From positions 1 through 25,458 of the forward strand of contig CATKYP010000002.1 of the NCBI GenBank assembly GCA_949840855.1: DNA of 25,458 nucleotides, written 5' to 3'. The DNA comes from an uncultured Bacilli bacterium. GTDB lineage: Bacteria; Bacillota_I; Bacilli_A; RF39; UBA660. This document shows positions 14,034-21,090 of the stretch, piece after piece. The translations under genes and the position numbers were made by a program. The first letter of the stretch is position 1; each line of letters starts with the position of its first letter. The notes beneath the pieces are model-generated. The model saw nothing but the letters and a program-made list of their open reading frames with translations. It had not been told where the DNA came from and did not search any database.

Positions 14034-15436
14034 GAAAGTCTCATCAAAGATTATTAGACTTATGTGATAATAAGACTTCCTTTACTAAGACGTTTGAAAG
14101 GTTTATTGCAGAAAAAGAAAAGCCTCACAATTTGATTATTAAAAGCAAAGGTAATCACCTTTGGTGTACTTTTTGCCATCATAATTTTGTGGCACAGGCA
14201 AAAGTAAATGGTGAGATTAAATGTCCTAATTGTAAGCAAAAACTTTTAGTGAAATCTAACAGATTAACATATTATGAATTTAAAGATAATGTGCAGTTTC
14301 TTGATAAAGTAGAAAATACCTTGATCTTAAGAACATTTGAAATATGTTCTTGTTATAGCAAAAATAAAGTTACCCATCATTTAACAGAGTTTATGAGAAC
14401 CATCATTGATGATAATAAAAGTACAGACTATTTAAGTAATCATTTAAATAGTTTTCTTGGTTATCTACATATCAAATATAGTATAGAATTTACACATTGG
14501 CGTAAAAGTTCATCGTCATATAATTGTTTAGGTATTACAGCTATGATATGTCCATATAACATTAAATCAGTACTTAAAGGAACAAAATTAGAATACTCCG
14601 GATTAGAGAAATTGATATCACGATTAGACTATATATACTTTTTAGATTATTACTATATAGCTCATATTCCTAGCTTTGAAATTCTTATTAAAATGAAATT
14701 GTATCAATTAAGTTTAGATGCTAATAAGTTCTATAAAGGTACGTCATTTCAAAATGTATTTGGGGTATCCAAAACATTCTATCAGTTTATGAAACGTTAT
14801 GACTTGAATTATAAACAATTAGAAGTATTAAGATTAATACAAAAAGAAGATATTACTCTTATAAACAACTTAGTGAATATACATGATTTAGATAAATTGA
14901 GTGAATATGTAGATTTAGAAGAAGCCTATAATAAGGTATTATGTAAGACAAATTGTTCAGAATATGAATACTTAGATTATCTCCGAATGGCCAAGACTTT
15001 ACAATACCCTATGAATAATAAACGAGTGTTATATCCTAAGAATTTAAAGAAGGCACACGACAAAGTTACTAAGATTTACAAAGTAGTTCAAAATGAAATG
15101 ATAGATAAACAAATTCAAGAACGATTAAAAGAACTCAATAAGATGACATATAAAAACAACAAATATGTTATATATGCTGCTCCATCAGTAGCAAGTTTAC
15201 TTGATGAAAGTAAACAAATGAATAATTGTATTAAAAGTTATTGTGAAGATTATGGTTTAGGTTATAAGGACTTATATTTTATGAGAAAATTAGATAATCC
15301 AAGCAAGTCTTTAGTTAGTGTTGAGGTTAGAAATAATCAAATAGTCCAAGCAAGAATTTATGACAATGATCCACCAAATAAAGAACAATGGAAATTCTTA
15401 AATAAATGGCAATCCAAAGTATTAAGCAAAGCATAG
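14024..15436 (+). CDS. PcfJ-like protein
   Basis: This 470-residue protein has an N-terminal zinc ribbon (Cys48, Cys51, Cys67, Cys70 in WCTFCHHNF and IKCPNCKQK) and a C-terminal PcfJ domain. The domain is recognisable by SLLDESKQMNNCIKSYCEDY, then KDLYFMRKLDNPSKSLVSVEV and IVQARIYDNDPPNKEQW. PcfJ-type proteins occur with PcfK on conjugative plasmids and in many phages; their biochemical role is unknown. The start overlaps the PcfK-like gene, which suggests translational coupling. The middle is predicted helical and has no known motif. Confidence 0.85.
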   Translation: MYIRKSHQRLLDLCDNKTSFTKTFERFIAEKEKPHNLIIKSKGNHLWCTFCHHNFVAQAKVNGEIKCPNCKQKLLVKSNRLTYYEFKDNVQFLDKVENTLILRTFEICSCYSKNKVTHHLTEFMRTIIDDNKSTDYLSNHLNSFLGYLHIKYSIEFTHWRKSSSSYNCLGITAMICPYNIKSVLKGTKLEYSGLEKLISRLDYIYFLDYYYIAHIPSFEILIKMKLYQLSLDANKFYKGTSFQNVFGVSKTFYQFMKRYDLNYKQLEVLRLIQKEDITLINNLVNIHDLDKLSEYVDLEEAYNKVLCKTNCSEYEYLDYLRMAKTLQYPMNNKRVLYPKNLKKAHDKVTKIYKVVQNEMIDKQIQERLKELNKMTYKNNKYVIYAAPSVASLLDESKQMNNCIKSYCEDYGLGYKDLYFMRKLDNPSKSLVSVEVRNNQIVQARIYDNDPPNKEQWKFLNKWQSKVLSKA

Positions 15437-15449
15437 AAATGAGGTACAT

Positions 15450-15686
15450 ATGAGTTTAAAAGATAAAGTTGCACTTAACGTTTTGGCTTATTGCAATGAC
15501 AATGATATTAAATTAATTGATTTAGCAAAACGACTTCATTGTGGATTACCTAAGGTTACAAAGATGTTAGATATTAAAGAAAGAACAAGACGATTTACGT
15601 TAAATGATATAGATAATATATGTGATGCACTAGGTGTTCCTCCAGAAGTGATTATAACTTATGATAAAAGAAAGAGAGATGATTAA
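15450..15686 (+). CDS. Small XRE-type HTH protein
   Basis: This 78-residue protein is a single helix-turn-helix: VLAYCNDNDIKLIDLAKRLH, then GLPKVTKMLDIKERTRRFTL and IDNICDALGVPPEVII. It lacks other domains. ATG follows GAGGTACAT, and its stop abuts the next start (TAAATGG). It could regulate this operon; candidate sites include the palindrome at 16521. Confidence 0.8.
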   Translation: MSLKDKVALNVLAYCNDNDIKLIDLAKRLHCGLPKVTKMLDIKERTRRFTLNDIDNICDALGVPPEVIITYDKRKRDD

Positions 15687-15980
15687 ATGGAAAACATTAG
15701 AAACGTATTTGAACGTGAACTTGGACGCTTAATGACTCCAATGGAGAACGAGATTTTAGAAAATTGGAAATCTCAAGGGTTTACGGACGATACTATAAGA
15801 GATGCTTTAAAAGAAGCAAGGTTTAATGGTGCTAGTGCAAATAGTTACAAATACATAAACAAAATACTACAAAATTGGAAAACAGCAGAAGGAGCAGCCA
15901 ATGTTATGGCAAATCAAAATTCAACTACTCCTCCTACTAATTCAGTAACAGAAGATGACCTACCTTGGTTAAATGACTAA
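15687..15980 (+). CDS. DnaD-domain replication protein
   Basis: This 97-residue protein is a compact DnaD/DnaB_2 C-terminal domain: FERELGRLMTPMENEILENW (residues 8-27), a helical middle, and YKYINKILQNW, then a tail ending DDLPWLND. In Firmicutes the domain binds DNA and helps load replicative helicase. The N-terminal winged helix of full DnaD is missing. A helicase gene is at 21087 in the same element. Start directly follows the HTH stop. Confidence 0.88.
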   Translation: MENIRNVFERELGRLMTPMENEILENWKSQGFTDDTIRDALKEARFNGASANSYKYINKILQNWKTAEGAANVMANQNSTTPPTNSVTEDDLPWLND

Positions 15981-15990
15981 GTGATACATT

Positions 15991-16491
15991 ATGAAGAAGA
16001 TATTGATTGATAAACGCAAACTTAGGAACAATCACGATTATGATGAGCTAGTTAAAGAAATGAATAGTTATACTGATCCAGAGTATAAACCTAAAGATGA
16101 AGATAAAGAAGTATGGGAATATAGACGAAAGTATTTTAAAGACTCCTCTAGCATCCAAATTGGAGACATAGGTATTATAATTCAACCAAACATGGATGTT
16201 ACTCCAAATCGTATAAATAAAAATGAGGATAACTACAATATAACATTTCAAGATTACACTATCAACTACTATTATAAGGGAGTGTCAATCGGTAAATTTT
16301 CAGGATATTTCAAGTCTTTAAGTTTTGATCATATATTAGAAGATTCAGATATTTTAGAACAGCATATGCACTTAATTCTTGATAGCATACCATTTGATAA
16401 TTTTAGCGTCAATTATGGAACATATTATGTTGATTGGGGTAATAGACCATTTATAACTGATGAAATGTTGGCAGAATTTTCTAGCGGTTAG
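15991..16491 (+). CDS. Hypothetical protein, 166 aa
   Basis: I do not recognise this soluble protein. Basic N-terminus (KKILIDKRKLRNNHDYDELV) and strand-rich centre (IQIGDIGIIIQPN, NITFQDYTINYYY). No signal peptide or catalytic motif. It sits 10 bases after the DnaD-domain gene with a weak ribosome-binding site (GTGATACATT), so its translation may depend on the gene before. Confidence 0.68.
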   Translation: MKKILIDKRKLRNNHDYDELVKEMNSYTDPEYKPKDEDKEVWEYRRKYFKDSSSIQIGDIGIIIQPNMDVTPNRINKNEDNYNITFQDYTINYYYKGVSIGKFSGYFKSLSFDHILEDSDILEQHMHLILDSIPFDNFSVNYGTYYVDWGNRPFITDEMLAEFSSG

Positions 16492-16520
16492 TCCTGTTTG
16501 TTGAGTATAAGAAAAAGTTG

Positions 16521-16535
16521 TTAGGATCGTCCTAA
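16521..16535. promoter_or_regulatory. Palindromic site before the gene at 16559
   Basis: TTAGGA-TCG-TCCTAA is a perfect 6-bp inverted repeat in the short gap between two genes, 24 bases before the next start. It is too short and lacks a T run for a terminator, so an operator for a small HTH protein is more likely. Confidence 0.5.
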
Positions 16536-16558
16536 TTGGGTACAAGGTGGTGATAAAC

Positions 16559-16858
16559 ATGGTAAGATTTGACCCAGGAGATTTGATTAAATCTCCGTCG
16601 GTAGAAGATAAATTCTTAAATGTACAAGACTATAAGAAAGAACTATTGCAATGTATGTTCTTATATATAGTTGGAGTTTGGGAAGGCAAAGATAACAAAG
16701 AAGTAGATACAATAATCCAAGAAGCTTTAAATAGCAAAGGTAAGTTGACTACTTCATTTAAAACAAGTCAAGGAACAATTAAGGTTACAACTGATTTAGA
16801 TATTAAGAAAACAATATTAGAATTTGAAGGTGAAGATTATGAGAGCAAGATTAAATGA
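16559..16858 (+). CDS. Hypothetical protein, 99 aa
   Basis: I do not recognise this protein. It has an acidic, mixed alpha/beta appearance (KELLQCMFLYIVGVWEGKDN, then GTIKVTTDLDIKKTILEF). The ATG at 16559 is chosen over a GTG 12 bases upstream because AAGGTGGTGAT overlaps that GTG. Its end overlaps the next gene by 20 bases. Confidence 0.68.
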   Translation: MVRFDPGDLIKSPSVEDKFLNVQDYKKELLQCMFLYIVGVWEGKDNKEVDTIIQEALNSKGKLTTSFKTSQGTIKVTTDLDIKKTILEFEGEDYESKIK

Positions 16859-17123
16859 AGAAGATAAAATGAGAGTATTAAACACTGTTACGACGAATAT
16901 TCTATCTAACATGGATAATATGAATATTAGTCAAGATGACAATAAGATAAATGATTATACAGAATTTTTAAGTGCAAGGACAAATATTAGTAAAACAAGA
17001 TTAAAGAAGATGCTAACAATGGATGTCGTTAAGTTAATAACACTTACGGATATAGTTCAAATAGCAAATGCCATAGGTATAGAGCCTAAAGAATTGGTTT
17101 GTGAGAATGAAATAAGTAAGTAA
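16839..17123 (+). CDS. Small XRE-type HTH protein, end of operon
   Basis: This 94-residue protein resembles the HTH protein at 15450 in layout: FLSARTNISKTRLKKMLTMD and LTDIVQIANAIGIEPKELV. The ATG at 16839 follows GAAGGTGAAG; an upstream TTG lies in that site. It is the last gene of the operon that begins at 12393, before the terminator at 17205. Regulatory role inferred from the fold only. Confidence 0.76.
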   Translation: MRARLNEEDKMRVLNTVTTNILSNMDNMNISQDDNKINDYTEFLSARTNISKTRLKKMLTMDVVKLITLTDIVQIANAIGIEPKELVCENEISK

Positions 17124-17204
17124 ACGCCCGACATTGGTTATATTGTGGGGTGTCCTCTTTCTTTTCAAAGTTCATGTGGTTACAATCGTTCACATAGTTA
17201 AATG

Positions 17205-17234
17205 AGTGGTAGATTATGATACCACTTCTCTTTT
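17205..17234 (+). terminator. Terminator after the long operon
   Basis: AGTGGTA (17205-17211) pairs with TACCACT (17220-17226), 8-base loop, followed by a T-rich tail (TCTCTTTT). Confidence 0.65.
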
Positions 17235-17260
17235 ACAAGTTGGTGTTCGATAAATCATTT

Positions 17261-17359
17261 GATTAATCGGTCATTGAATTTAATGATAAATTATAGGTCA
17301 AAATCGGTTTATTACTCCAAATGTGTTTGATTAAAGAAAATCATGATTAATCGGTCATT
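17261..17359. repeat. Candidate res/operator repeats before the resolvase gene
   Basis: GATTAATCGGTCATT occurs twice exactly (17261-17275 and 17345-17359, 84 bp apart), and AATCGGT a third time at 17302-17308. After the first copy, AATGAT begins an inverted partner (TCATT-GAATTT-AATGA). Such sites before a resolvase gene are typically the resolvase's recombination and autoregulation sites. Confidence 0.65.
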
Positions 17360-17377
17360 TGGTAGAAAGGAGTTATT

Positions 17378-17998
17378 ATGGATGATATAAACGAAACGTA
17401 TGGAATTGCCAGATGTTCAACCAATAAACAAGACGTCCAATATGAAATCACAGAGTTAGTTAAAAAAGGAGTTCCAAAGCAAAACATATTTATTGAATAT
17501 ATTACTGGTAAAGCTGATTTATCAAAACGAACAGAATTAGATAAGTTATTTAAAATAGTTAAGCCTGGTATCTCAAAAATCGTAGCAACAGATATAACGA
17601 GGGTTGCTAGAAATCCTAAGGCATTTTATGAAATTATGGAATTTGTTGAGGAGAATAAGTTATGTTTAGAAATAGGCACTTTAAAAGTAGATTGTAGAAA
17701 TGCTGAAATGGATATAATGACATCAACGATGTTACAGGTACTTTCAATTTTTTCAAGTTTTGATCTTAAGATGAAGATATTTCAAATTAAATTAGGATTA
17801 AAGAATGCGGTTGATGAAGGCACTAAGTTAGGACGACCAGTAGTTACAAAAAAGGATTTAGAAGATAATCCTAAATTTTTGAAGTATTATTATCAATATA
17901 AAAATAAGCAAATCACTCTGATTGAGATGACACGACTACTAAATTTATCTAGCAGGTCAACTACATATAGATGGTTGAGTATATTTGAAGACAAATAG
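17378..17998 (+). CDS. Small serine recombinase (resolvase/invertase)
   Basis: This 206-residue protein has the resolvase catalytic domain: YGIARCSTNKQ with nucleophile Ser14, then ATDITRVARNP (residues 70-80) with the active-site arginines, and a GLKNAVDEGTKLGRPV region joining to a short C-terminal HTH. Resolvases of this size separate dimeric circles or invert segments. ATG follows AAAGGAG. Direct repeats just upstream are the likely res site. It is separate from the large recombinase at 23499, so it probably serves the circular, replicating form. Confidence 0.9.
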   Translation: MDDINETYGIARCSTNKQDVQYEITELVKKGVPKQNIFIEYITGKADLSKRTELDKLFKIVKPGISKIVATDITRVARNPKAFYEIMEFVEENKLCLEIGTLKVDCRNAEMDIMTSTMLQVLSIFSSFDLKMKIFQIKLGLKNAVDEGTKLGRPVVTKKDLEDNPKFLKYYYQYKNKQITLIEMTRLLNLSSRSTTYRWLSIFEDK

Positions 17999-18004
17999 AA
18001 TATT

Positions 18005-18028
18005 GAAGTGAGAAAATCACTTCTTTTT
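18005..18028. terminator. Bidirectional terminator between convergent genes
   Basis: GAAGTGA (18005-18011) pairs with TCACTTC (18017-18023) around GAAAA and is followed by TTTTT, ending the resolvase transcript. The stop codon of the convergent gene is in the stem. Confidence 0.82.
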
Positions 18029-19198
18029 GTTTATATAACTTTCTAATTCATCAAGTAATATATCAACATCATGTTTTTTAGAATGTATCTTCTGAGATTT
18101 ATTCATAGAGATATAGTTATTAGCTTTTAGGACTAAATCTTTAGGCAACTTTTTCTTATATTTATCGACTAACTTTTCAATCCTATCTATGTGTTCTAAT
18201 TTCTCTTTACGACACTTTTCTTGTCTAATATTTACGTTAGAAATTTCACAATCACTACATCTAAGTACATTTCCCAATACAGGATTTCCGCAATCCTCAC
18301 AGATACTAATAGGGATACGTTTATCATTAATATCAATAATATTATAGTTTTCAGCCAGATACAACTTGAAAATATGCCATAAAACACCCATTATATTCTC
18401 ATATTGTCTTGTCATTTTATATATTCCAGATTCATAATCATATGACAACTTATTATATCCATATAGGTTATATATATGAGAGAGTTCATATAAGTATATA
18501 ATTTGATTTACTATATTTATATACAATTTATCATTAGGGTCACTTTTACCAGTGATAAAATCAGAAAAAGTAATAGGATCTTTTTTGCTAATAGTCTTAC
18601 CATTAGATATATACTTAGTGTTAATAATTGCATATGTCACAAGATAGCAAAAAATTGCCATATCAATAAGCGTGCCATCATCAACATAGGACCAATATTT
18701 ATTAGTTTCCTCATCTTTAACATCAGATTGTTCTATTACAGGAATGAAATTATCTAATAACCATGCTTTCAATTTTTCATTACTTGTCTTAAGATTATTA
18801 TTCTTAAGTAAGATGTAATTATTACCTGAAATATTAAAAGAACGATTAATACCCAAAATTTCATCTAATTGATGTCTAACATCTCTAATTTTACTATCCG
18901 TCATAAAATTATGAACATCATTTCTCAAAAGTGTATTATGTATATCAAGATTAAGAAAGCCATTGTCTTCTATTATTATATTAGATATGTTCTTATCTTT
19001 ATTATCATTATACAATTTTCTCCCTAATTCAATAAAAGAACGATACATTTGATTTAGTTGGTCAGCAGTTAAATTATTAACATATTCAGATGGTATGGCT
19101 TCTAGGTAATAAGCTCCTCTAGATTTCATAATTCTAACTTTGTTACTTTTAATAAGTTTCTTTGTTTTTATTGAAATTGTCCTATCATTTAACGCCAT
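18017..19198 (-). CDS. Hypothetical protein with C-terminal zinc ribbon, 393 aa
   Basis: I do not recognise the family. The protein is long and soluble, with a basic N-terminus, a helical centre and a four-cysteine zinc ribbon (Cys300, Cys303, Cys314, Cys317 in ICEDCGNPVL and LRCSDCE), followed by a coiled, Lys/Glu-rich tail. The start at 19198 (MALNDRT) follows AAGGAGTG; a longer version from 19237 lacks a site. It is a lone minus-strand gene with its own promoter and paired TGTCAC repeats. A single reversed gene like this often is an accessory or defence gene, but no motif shows a mechanism. Confidence 0.76.
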   Translation of the reverse strand: MALNDRTISIKTKKLIKSNKVRIMKSRGAYYLEAIPSEYVNNLTADQLNQMYRSFIELGRKLYNDNKDKNISNIIIEDNGFLNLDIHNTLLRNDVHNFMTDSKIRDVRHQLDEILGINRSFNISGNNYILLKNNNLKTSNEKLKAWLLDNFIPVIEQSDVKDEETNKYWSYVDDGTLIDMAIFCYLVTYAIINTKYISNGKTISKKDPITFSDFITGKSDPNDKLYINIVNQIIYLYELSHIYNLYGYNKLSYDYESGIYKMTRQYENIMGVLWHIFKLYLAENYNIIDINDKRIPISICEDCGNPVLGNVLRCSDCEISNVNIRQEKCRKEKLEHIDRIEKLVDKYKKKLPKDLVLKANNYISMNKSQKIHSKKHDVDILLDELESYINKKK

Positions 19199-19225
19199 AA
19201 TTTCACTCCTTTTTAAATTATTTAT

Positions 19226-19254
19226 ATTGTCACACAAGTGTCACAAAAAGTCAA
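19226..19254 (-). promoter_or_regulatory. Promoter and repeat operator of the zinc-ribbon gene
   Basis: On the minus strand TTGACT (19254-19249), 17 bp, GACAAT (19231-19226). TGTCAC occurs twice on the plus strand (19228-19233, 19239-19244), 11 bp apart, across the -10 and spacer, so it is probably a repressor site. Confidence 0.6.
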
Positions 19255-19287
19255 GTGATTTATTAAAAAAAGTGTGAAATAATGTAA

Positions 19288-19301
19288 TTGTTCTGGAACA
19301 A
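19288..19301. promoter_or_regulatory. Palindrome upstream of the gene at 19347
   Basis: TTGTTC-TG-GAACAA is a perfect inverted repeat in the divergent gap between the zinc-ribbon gene and the replication module. A TATAAT lies about 30 bases downstream. The half-site order differs from the Firmicutes LexA box, so it is probably another regulator's site. Confidence 0.5.
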
Positions 19302-19346
19302 ACTATTAGTTTATTGCAAGAGACTAATATAATTTAGGAGAAAATT

Positions 19347-19754
19347 ATGGAAGAAAGATTTAAAACAAAATTACAAATTAGAGATTTATGTAATCAAATA
19401 ATTAATTTAGATATGGAGAAATATGATTTATCATCTATAACTTTTAAGCTTAAAGGGTTTAGTTTTATAAAAATTGTAGTGGAAGGATATATTACTGACT
19501 TAAACACATACTTCAATATAACTTTACCAGAAGTACCTTATTTTAAGCTAGTTGAGTTATTCGATGTAATTCAGAAGCATTCTAATATTAAAAATGAATG
19601 TCAAGAAATACTTTACCCTTTAGAATGTGAAATATACTTTACATCAAATCTATGTAGTAGATGGCAAGTTAAATTTGTTTCACGAGATATTGATTCAGAA
19701 GAATTAACATATTCAGTAAATCCAAAAGAATGGGAAAAGGACGTTAGAATATGA
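19347..19754 (+). CDS. Hypothetical protein, 135 aa
   Basis: I do not recognise this soluble protein. It has predicted strands FTSNLCSRWQVKFVSRD in the C-terminal third and an N-terminal helix (RFKTKLQIRDLCNQIINLD). ATG follows TTAGGAGA. It overlaps the next gene by ATGA, so both are translated together, which places it with the replication genes. Confidence 0.68.
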   Translation: MEERFKTKLQIRDLCNQIINLDMEKYDLSSITFKLKGFSFIKIVVEGYITDLNTYFNITLPEVPYFKLVELFDVIQKHSNIKNECQEILYPLECEIYFTSNLCSRWQVKFVSRDIDSEELTYSVNPKEWEKDVRI

Positions 19755-20743
19755 AAACTAAAACACAAGAATTCAAAAGTTGTTATGATGAACTACTATC
19801 AAAGTTATTCTTAATGACTTTTGAAGACAATATTAGTTATACAGAAGTAACCAATAATAAAGGAGAAACATCAATTAGCTTAGTATCAGATGAACCACAA
19901 TTAATTCAAAGAAACACAGAGAATAATAGTTGTTATTATGCAAACAATTTTACCAATAATCCATGGTATTACAACAATGCATTTGATTTAACAGCACATG
20001 AGATATTTATCTACTCATTATTATTACACAAATGTATAGTAGAACAATCGGAAGCAAGCACCATATCTTATAAAGAATTACAGCAATTAAGAAATAAAAG
20101 AGTTGGCAATTCTAAGGTTGTAGATGATGCTACTCTTAATGCTTATGATAAAGCATTTGAAGGATTATGTAAGAAAAGACTTAAATATGATATAGGTAAT
20201 TCAAGACAGAATAAAAATATTACATATAGACAGTATGAACAACCATTACTTATGGTATGGAATCTAAAAGAACAATCTAATGGTGATATGATTTTTGATT
20301 ATTCACTAGGACCATTTGGTAAAACATTAATTGAATCTAAAAGATATTCTAATCTAGTGCCAGCCAAATATTTCACACTTAATTTTAAAGAAGTTATGAG
20401 TTATGAAATTGCACTTTATGTATGTAGAATAATTTACATAAATAAAAGGAAGAAGAAACCAATTATTATCACTCTTAATTCTATTATGAAGAATATTAGC
20501 AAGTTTATAGATTCAGAAAAATATGGTTTAGTGAAATATTGTGATGCTTTATATTATAGTGGTCCTAATGTAAAGAGATTATGGCATAGTGTCATTATGA
20601 AAACAATTGAATTATTAGATACATTAAAGATTGAGTTGAAAATCAAGGATTATGTAGGCAATTATGATGTTATAGAAAATTCACCATACTCAGTCAATTA
20701 TCAATTTAAAGAAGTTAAATGGATTATCTATTTATACAACTGA
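19751..20743 (+). CDS. Possible replication initiator-like protein, 330 aa
   Basis: The family is not certain. The phrase FDLTAHEIFIYSLLLHKCIV (residues 76-95), the following helical, basic stretch and the later IYINKRKKKPIIITLNSIMK suggest winged-helix DNA-binding units like those of plasmid and phage initiators. It has no ATPase motif. Start in the ATGA overlap with the gene before. It stands two genes upstream of the DnaB-like helicase, as initiators often do. It could equally be an unrelated DNA-binding protein. Confidence 0.6.
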   Translation: MKTKTQEFKSCYDELLSKLFLMTFEDNISYTEVTNNKGETSISLVSDEPQLIQRNTENNSCYYANNFTNNPWYYNNAFDLTAHEIFIYSLLLHKCIVEQSEASTISYKELQQLRNKRVGNSKVVDDATLNAYDKAFEGLCKKRLKYDIGNSRQNKNITYRQYEQPLLMVWNLKEQSNGDMIFDYSLGPFGKTLIESKRYSNLVPAKYFTLNFKEVMSYEIALYVCRIIYINKRKKKPIIITLNSIMKNISKFIDSEKYGLVKYCDALYYSGPNVKRLWHSVIMKTIELLDTLKIELKIKDYVGNYDVIENSPYSVNYQFKEVKWIIYLYN

Positions 20744-20907
20744 TGTTCAATCTCTAGCAATAAGAGTTTTATATATAACAACTAGAGTTTATTAGATAAA
20801 CAAAAAGTATGATAAATAAAGGGATTTAAGGTATATAAAAATTTCAATACATAAGACTCTAAGTCGATGTCAAAGCCTTAGTCCCCCACAGAATGGAGGT
20901 AAAAATA

Positions 20908-21090
20908 ATGAAATATTATATACGTGGACTAAAGAAAATGGAAAAGGAAGAAGAGAAAATGGAAAAGCAAACGGATAGAGTTTTAAAAATAACCCCTAAT
21001 ATGATATTTAAAACTACTATGCTAAATAAAAGAATTTCAAAACAAAATGAAAAACGAACAATTCAAAAGAATGAGGAACAAAGAATATGA
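20908..21090 (+). CDS. Short basic coiled protein, 60 aa
   Basis: I do not recognise this highly charged protein (EKEEEKMEKQTDRVLK and later KRISKQNEKRTIQKNEEQR), which looks like a coiled coil. ATG at 20908 follows GGAGGT; an earlier ATG overlaps that site. It overlaps the helicase start by ATGA. Its last 40 bases duplicate the start of the helicase gene in a different frame. Confidence 0.6.
   Translation: MKYYIRGLKKMEKEEEKMEKQTDRVLKITPNMIFKTTMLNKRISKQNEKRTIQKNEEQRI

Noticed and set aside
12994..15436. Evidence that the element is a conjugative ICE, from the PcfK/PcfJ pair.
   Set aside because: These genes also occur in phages, and no relaxase, coupling protein or secretion gene is present in the complete element.
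19288..19301. LexA (SOS) box.
   Set aside because: The Firmicutes box is GAAC-N4-GTTC; here the half-sites are in the opposite order (GTTC-N2-GAAC).
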